Below are positions 59,356-64,000 of a stretch of 64,000 nt of DNA, in pieces (within the stretch, counting starts at the first letter, position 1; each line of letters starts with the position of its first letter). The stretch is taken from assembly GCA_905221605.1 (NCBI GenBank), contig CAJNDS010002216.1, positions 504,501 through 568,500 of the forward strand, in the 5' to 3' direction. A program made the translations under genes and the position numbers. The DNA comes from Symbiodinium natans (taxonomy: Eukaryota > Sar > Dinophyceae > Suessiales > Symbiodiniaceae). Under the pieces are notes generated by a model. That model saw only the letters and a list, made by a program, of their open reading frames with translations, did not search any database and was not told where the DNA came from.

Positions 59356-61161
59356 GTGTGCTTGAATTGTCTTGGTATGGAGGGCCGTGGAAGGCCATCA
59401 TGCTACCACATAGGTGAGAGTGAACCCAGAATGCTTCGTGAGAGAGGCAGGAGAGGGGCTGAGCCTCCCTATAAGAGACCTTCAGGGTCCAGACACTCGT
59501 CAGTTCCACCAAGGAACCCCGTTGTCGGTAGTGGAGTTGCTTTCAGGTTGATGTCGAACTTGTCGGGTGCAGTGCATCCCACAGGAAGCCCGGTGGTTGG
59601 TTCTCCGACTGCTATGGGCACCCCCATACCGGCAATGGCTTCACCCATGTCGCGTTTGGTGCCACCACCGCCTGCAGCAGTGGACCCCGTTGCCGTGCAG
59701 GCAGCCCTGGGATCCCAGCTTCTGGTTCAGACAGTTCAGCAGCAGCAGCAGCAGATATCTCAAATGATGTCGCTGGTGCAGCAGCTGGTCCAGGACCGGA
59801 CAAGTGCTGAGAAGAAAGGCAAAGGTGCTGGTAGCTTGAGTAGCATCAGTGACAGCGTGGACCATGCCATGGAGGTTGATGATGGGAACGGCGCTCCTAT
59901 CAGGAATCCTAAGGCAGACTCATATGTGCCAAAGTTGCCCATGTTGGATGGTGGACGCATGAACAAGGGTCGGCGTGCCGAGATCGAAGCATGGGTTGAG
60001 TACCTTGAAGTGTTTTTGCCATGGATTGCCCTGTTTGATGATAGGATACCGTCGGAAGTGCAGGCTTGTTTTGTGAAAGACAAGCCAATCCTGAACAAAG
60101 ACTTGGCGAAAGGAGAGAGCATTAGGAGTACCAGAGTGTTCCTTTACCTTCGGCAGTCCTTTGCGAACTTTTCCCGTGGGCTTGACATTTTGAAGCAAGT
60201 TGAGCGTGAACAGCTTGGTGTTCCGGCAGGCTATGAGGCGTTGAGGCGCTTGCATCAGGATCTGTCGGTTTGCTCGAGGATAGAAGCCTCGACCTTGCGA
60301 GAAGAGATGTTGAGATACCAACCCCCTGCCTCTACGAAGGATCGTCCTTTGGAAGTGTTTCGCAGCGTGCAGGTTGAGCTTGCAAAGTATGGTCGACTTG
60401 TTGCTGCGTTCCCAGACCTTGCGTTGAGTGAAGCGGATCAGAGCATGATTGTGTTGAAAGGTCTTGATGCGGATGTGAAGAGGTACATCTTGTTGCATGC
60501 GAAGATTGACTCCATGAGTGAGCTTGAGACTGCGATCAAGTTCTACGACGCAAACATCAAGATCCTTACCTTCGCCGATTCCGGGCGAGGTCGAGACCGC
60601 AGGAACAACAACGACATAGCGAATCCGCTGAACTTCAAGGGCGATGGAAAGGGGAAGGACAAGGGGAAGGACAAGGGGAAAGATAAAGGAAAGGACAAAG
60701 GGAAGGACAAGGGAAAGGACAAAGGTCGCTCAGGAAAGGACAAGCATGACAAGAAAGGGGAGAAAGGTGGAAAGGGAAACGCTACTCAAGACCCTGGAAA
60801 AGGGGGCGGTGTTAGCTCTGGTAGTGATCCAAAGCACGACAAGCGTGCCAACGTGAAGTGCTACAACTGCAATGAATTGGGGCACTATTCAAACCGATGC
60901 CCTAAGAAAGTGGCCAAGGGTGTGGCGGCAGCAGCGACGCTTCTAGAACCGCAGTTGGCGGCTTTGACTTTGGAGGGCCCGCGTGTGTTTGCAGCGGCGA
61001 TTGGTTGCGAGTTCTTTGATATCGCTCAGGGAGATTCCGACAATGAGTCGAGCTTGAGCGATGGTGACTGGGAAGCCTTTGGAAGGTCGTGGTTGTTGGA
61101 GAGTTCGGAGCCCCCAGTTGAGCTTGGAACCTCGGCTTGGAAGCCTAGAGACCCCCGTTGA
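59356..61161 (+). CDS. gag: Copia Gag with CCHC zinc knuckle
   Basis: A 601-codon frame. Gln-rich coiled segment at about residues 120-150 (LVQTVQQQQQQISQMM), capsid-like helical region about 195-400, a KGKDKGKD repeat tract at about 430-465, then the zinc knuckle CYNCNELGHYSNRC near residue 510. Gag packages element RNA. The knuckle type is C-x2-C-x4-H-x4-C, as in LTR elements. The start is uncertain; the second Met codons at 59374 or 59430 are equally good. The frame ends early at 61161 because the first copy of the downstream repeat lacks two bases (TCGGCTTGG against TCGCAGCTTGG). Confidence 0.85.
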   Translation: MCLNCLGMEGRGRPSCYHIGESEPRMLRERGRRGAEPPYKRPSGSRHSSVPPRNPVVGSGVAFRLMSNLSGAVHPTGSPVVGSPTAMGTPIPAMASPMSRLVPPPPAAVDPVAVQAALGSQLLVQTVQQQQQQISQMMSLVQQLVQDRTSAEKKGKGAGSLSSISDSVDHAMEVDDGNGAPIRNPKADSYVPKLPMLDGGRMNKGRRAEIEAWVEYLEVFLPWIALFDDRIPSEVQACFVKDKPILNKDLAKGESIRSTRVFLYLRQSFANFSRGLDILKQVEREQLGVPAGYEALRRLHQDLSVCSRIEASTLREEMLRYQPPASTKDRPLEVFRSVQVELAKYGRLVAAFPDLALSEADQSMIVLKGLDADVKRYILLHAKIDSMSELETAIKFYDANIKILTFADSGRGRDRRNNNDIANPLNFKGDGKGKDKGKDKGKDKGKDKGKDKGKDKGRSGKDKHDKKGEKGGKGNATQDPGKGGGVSSGSDPKHDKRANVKCYNCNELGHYSNRCPKKVAKGVAAAATLLEPQLAALTLEGPRVFAAAIGCEFFDIAQGDSDNESSLSDGDWEAFGRSWLLESSEPPVELGTSAWKPRDPR

Positions 61162-61440
61162 GCTCGAGAAGGCCCCAGTTGAGCTTGGAACATCGCAGCT
61201 TGGAAGCCTAGAGACCCCCGTTGAGCTTGAGAAGGCCCCAGTTGAGCTTGGAACGTCGCAGCTTGGAAGCCTAGAGACCCCCGTTGAGCTTGAGAAGGCC
61301 CCAGTTGAGCTTGGAACGTCGCAGCTTGGAAGCCTAGAGACCCCCGTTGAGCTTGAGAAGGCCCCAGAGCCGGAACGTCGCAGCTTGGAAGCCTAGAGAC
61401 CCCCGTTGAGCTTGAGAAGGCCCCGTTGACGCTTGGTGAG
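61136..61440 (+). repeat. 63-bp tandem repeat in the gag-protease linker
   Basis: Landmark CTTGGAAGCCTAGAG at 61136, 61199, 61262, 61325 and 61384. The unit encodes 21 residues (SLETPVELEKAPVELG-type) in one frame. Being a multiple of three, it can vary in number without breaking the frame. Confidence 0.9.
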
Positions 61441-61740
61441 CATGGATTGAGTGAATTTTATTTTCATGACATGAGCATGGCAGCCCCGCATGTGACACAT
61501 GGTAGCAGCTCTGAAGCCATGGACTGGTGGTTGCTGGACTCCGGAGCGTCGACGCACCTGATCAGCGAGGAGACACTGCAGCATGTGCAAGTGCTGAGCC
61601 TGAGTGAGCACGTTGGTAGAGACTGTGTGACTGCCACGGGTGCTTCCATAGGGGTTCAGAAGAGTGCTGTGGTTCGCGTTTGCTTTGCCGTTGAGAGATC
61701 CAGTCCTATCGTCGTTGAGTTTACCTTCCGCAGCCCGAGA
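61426..61740 (+). pseudogene. Copia aspartic protease fragment
   Basis: Frame contains WWLLDSGASTHLIS, the D-S-G-A active-site motif of retroviral-type proteases, followed by typical sequence to VEFTF. It is in the same frame as gag but separated by the repeat-borne frameshift, and the integrase that should follow is absent. Confidence 0.75.
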
Positions 61741-61742
61741 AG

Positions 61743-62396
61743 ATGGCCTCCTCCAGCGAGAGCGAAGTGGAATGGCGCATGGAAGGGAAAGACAAAGGGA
61801 AGCTGGTCCGGAGAGTCGTTGCGACTCAAGCGGCCTCAATCTCGGTGGGAGAAGAGGACTTCGAGGAGAGCACCCGGTTGGCCACAGCTACGTCCACGGA
61901 GACGGAGGGCGCGATCCTCCTGGTGCCCGCGGAGACCGAGTCCCAGGTGGTGTTGAAGCCGGGCGAGATCGAGACCTCAGGACCCGCCAAGATCCCCCAG
62001 CAGAAGCCCATGCCAAAGAAGCCGAAAGTGAAGAAGATGCCCCAGAAGCCTCTCGTGAAGAGAATGCCAAAGGCAGCGAGCTCTTCGTCGACAAAGAGGA
62101 CCCCCGTGAAGCTGGTGCCTCGCCAGCAGCCGTGGTTGACGTTGTGGAGTGCAAGTTCAAGGGCAGTGAAGAAGCAGAAGCTCAAGGAAAGCCGCATGAC
62201 GTCAGCTGCAAAGTCCGATTTGAATCGCTTTCGCAAGGAGAAGAAGGGCCCAGAGAGGAGGACGCTGGAGGAGCACCTCAAGGAGCATTTTTTGCAGTGC
62301 CTGGACCGCAAGGCCCCCTACACTGTGACGACCATCTCCGAGATCATCAAGGAGAAGGAAAATTTCAGCTTGCCTGACATTTCTCTCTCAAACTAA
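61743..62396 (+). CDS. Lys/Pro-rich hypothetical protein
   Basis: A 217-codon frame starting ATG at the protease break point. Acidic N-terminal third, then KPMPKKPKVKKMPQKPLVKR, then a helical C-terminus (EEHLKEHFLQCLDRKA). An alternative frame over the same bases is also open (to 62377), so the choice is uncertain. It may be a further element-encoded protein or a fused host fragment. No family recognised. Confidence 0.4.
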   Translation: MASSSESEVEWRMEGKDKGKLVRRVVATQAASISVGEEDFEESTRLATATSTETEGAILLVPAETESQVVLKPGEIETSGPAKIPQQKPMPKKPKVKKMPQKPLVKRMPKAASSSSTKRTPVKLVPRQQPWLTLWSASSRAVKKQKLKESRMTSAAKSDLNRFRKEKKGPERRTLEEHLKEHFLQCLDRKAPYTVTTISEIIKEKENFSLPDISLSN

Positions 62397-62714
62397 AGTT
62401 GTAGCGCTATACCTTCGAGCGCGGGGTTTTAGAGTTCTTTTGTGACCTTTGGGAGTTGCAAAATTATTTCAAGTTTTCAAAGAATTTTCCTCAGCATCTT
62501 GAACGACATTTTCAACTGTGTGACTTGCAGCATGCTTGAATCAACAGTTGGCCGCATTCATGTGAACAGCTGCTCAAGCTCGGGCTGAGAGAAAATTTTT
62601 GCGTCCCTCGTTGAGCCTCCTCTAATCCTGTAAGGGTGCCGTGCTAGAGGTTCGAGGTGCTACTGGTCTCCCCTTAGGGGTCGTGCAAGCCGAGAGCCTG
62701 TGAGCTCTCGGCGG

Positions 62715-63026
62715 ATGGACAGCGACTCGAGCTCTGCGAGCAGCTCCCTCAGTTGGGACTGGCCTGTTGTGCCGCCAGCCCCGCCTTTCCAGGCGGTTTG
62801 CATCCGGCCTCGATCCTTTCATACCGCTTCCCTTCAGCGGCAGCTGGACGCTCCTCCCAGTCTCTTTTCGTACGTCATCGAAAGCTCTTTCTGTGGCGTG
62901 CTGGTCAGTACAAGAGAAGGATCCAGGATCCTTTTGTTCCTCAACCCTCCTCATTGGCTTGCTCTGGCTTGCTCCGGCCGCCGGCCGCATACGTGTGCTC
63001 GCCTTCTTCTTCAATTGTCCGACTAA
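62715..63026 (+). CDS. Short ORF in frame with the ORF at 63042
   Basis: Starts MDSDSSSASSSLSWDWPVVP and ends TAA at 63024-63026. The next ORF begins five codons later in the same frame. The N-terminal Ser-rich stretch looks like a natural start. Either the stop is a mutation or the two are separate. Confidence 0.4.
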   Translation: MDSDSSSASSSLSWDWPVVPPAPPFQAVCIRPRSFHTASLQRQLDAPPSLFSYVIESSFCGVLVSTREGSRILLFLNPPHWLALACSGRRPHTCARLLLQLSD

Positions 63027-63041
63027 GGTGCCGCTTGCGGA

Positions 63042-64000
63042 ATGTCCAATCCTCCTTCCGAGCCCGACGCTTTCGACCCTTGGCTCTTGTTCGGCCCAGC
63101 AGGTGTGGTGGACCGAACCGAGTACGATTTGCGTGCAGCCGACGAGCAAGCCCAGTTTCTGCTTCGTTCTCTTCAGGGCTCTTTCCAAGGGGGTGAGTCG
63201 GGAGCCCTTGAAGACACCGAATCTTTGGGAAGTCACTCCAGGGTCGATTGCAGTAGGCCTTTTCAGGGTTTGCCCGGGGTTCCAGTGGACGAAGAGGGTT
63301 GGGTCGACCCAGAATGGGTTCAGGGCAGCGAGCCTGTGTTCAGCCCACACATACCGCCTTCGTCTTGTGCACCTACCTCAGTTTCTGAAGCTGCTTGGTA
63401 CGACGCCTGTCGTGACTTGGAGACAGACGATTTCTTGAGTGCCACTTTGCGTGTCGCAAGCCATTCTTTTCAGGAGATCGATGACGCATCTCTTCTGGTC
63501 CCTCTTCCAGAAGACAGAATCTTATGCGACTTCCAGCGTGCAGCTGTGGAAGCCACTTCGCAACAGCGTTTTGAGAGCAGGCCGAGATTTTCATGGGAAT
63601 CATCTTCGTCTTTGCGTTTTTCCTGGGAAAGAGGAACGAACCCCTTGCATGTGATTGGTGCAAACGATTTTCTTGATCCAGAGGAATCCGAAGATGAAGC
63701 AAAGCGAAGGTGTGTGCCACCCACAACAGTCAAGTACCTAAAACGCATCACTGTGGAGCGGTCCGAGGAAGACATTCGCACAGCTGCTCTCAAAAAGATG
63801 CGGCTGGTCATCTTGTGGGATCCAGAGGTGAGTAGCTTGGGAAGGTCCTTGCTGTCGTTACTCGGTGCCGATGTAAACGAGGAGGCCATCAAGAAGACTT
63901 TTTCAGATGCATTCAGGACCAAAGCTTCCGGGACAATCTCAAAGCGAGGTGGGTCCCTCCTGAGGTACTTTTCCTGGTGCACAACAGAGAGCATAGACAG
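63042..64000 (+). CDS. ORF running off the right edge, possible tyrosine-recombinase N-terminal region
   Basis: Open for 319 codons from ATG at 63042 with no stop before the window ends. N-terminal 200 residues are acidic and without motif. The last 60 are helical and basic (SLLSLLGADVNEEAIKKTFS, KASGTISKRGGSLLRYFSWC), which resembles the SAM-like core-binding domain that precedes the catalytic part of tyrosine recombinases. The catalytic R-H-R-Y part would be beyond the edge. Family assignment is inference. Confidence 0.5.
   Translation, partial: MSNPPSEPDAFDPWLLFGPAGVVDRTEYDLRAADEQAQFLLRSLQGSFQGGESGALEDTESLGSHSRVDCSRPFQGLPGVPVDEEGWVDPEWVQGSEPVFSPHIPPSSCAPTSVSEAAWYDACRDLETDDFLSATLRVASHSFQEIDDASLLVPLPEDRILCDFQRAAVEATSQQRFESRPRFSWESSSSLRFSWERGTNPLHVIGANDFLDPEESEDEAKRRCVPPTTVKYLKRITVERSEEDIRTAALKKMRLVILWDPEVSSLGRSLLSLLGADVNEEAIKKTFSDAFRTKASGTISKRGGSLLRYFSWCTTESID

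Larger units (their letters stand above)
59293..61740 (+). mobile_element. Degenerate copia-type element, gag-protease part
   Basis: Primer site, gag, tandem repeat and protease are in order; integrase and reverse transcriptase do not follow. The gag frame is broken in the tandem repeat. The right boundary, near 61740, is where recognisable protease sequence ends. Confidence 0.65.

Noticed and set aside
61136-61440. Regular 63-bp repeats as a possible CRISPR array
   Set aside because: There are no unique spacers; the whole unit repeats and encodes a 21-residue peptide between gag and protease.

Overview
This window looks like nuclear DNA of a dinoflagellate, probably a core lineage close to Symbiodiniaceae or Suessiales. 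The evidence is: genes cut into exons of about 35-150 bp with introns starting GT, GC or GA and ending AG; thousands of bases of interspersed telomere-like TTTAGGG/CCCTAAA arrays inside introns; Ty1/copia and LINE elements; and short matches to the 3' end of the dinoflagellate spliced leader. I name no species.

Left part (1-46.4 kb). Host genes are all read on the minus strand, as small exon islands in a sea of repeats. Recognised genes are a pentameric ligand-gated channel ligand-binding domain (344-1324), a nearly complete S46 peptidase gene of about 18-21 exons (15312-21020), an RCC1-like repeat protein (about 24.4-28.8 kb) and two exons of a sacsin/NO VEIN-like GHKL ATPase domain (46332-46377 and below 46193). 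Many other exon islands are clearly coding but not recognised. A 3.8 kb copia element with 150-bp LTRs is inserted in a telomere-like array (5468-9269). A 543-bp tandem repeat lies at 21.9-23.7 kb.

Right part (46.6-64 kb). This is mostly retroelements on the plus strand: two short copies of a LINE-like 3' end, a long LINE (49246-57991) with ORF1, endonuclease-RT ORF2, an RNase H ORF and an unusual extra ORF with a protein-kinase-like fold, then a degenerate copia-type gag-protease (59.3-61.7 kb), and an unrecognised ORF that runs off the right edge.

Main result. Reading the S46 gene through its exon joins shows that most introns behave as introner elements. Each has short inverted ends and a 4-bp target duplication beginning with G. 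The duplication itself supplies the GT, GC or GA donor, the end of the element supplies the AG acceptor, and removing the intron restores the frame and the family consensus. A second type of intron consists of a telomere-like array flanked by 14-28 bp direct repeats, each containing an AG|GT site. Across the left part, exon islands are typically bounded on the plus strand by CCCTAAA on the left and TTTAGGG on the right, so intron ends would be complementary in the transcript. All calls come from reading the sequence; no database search was run.
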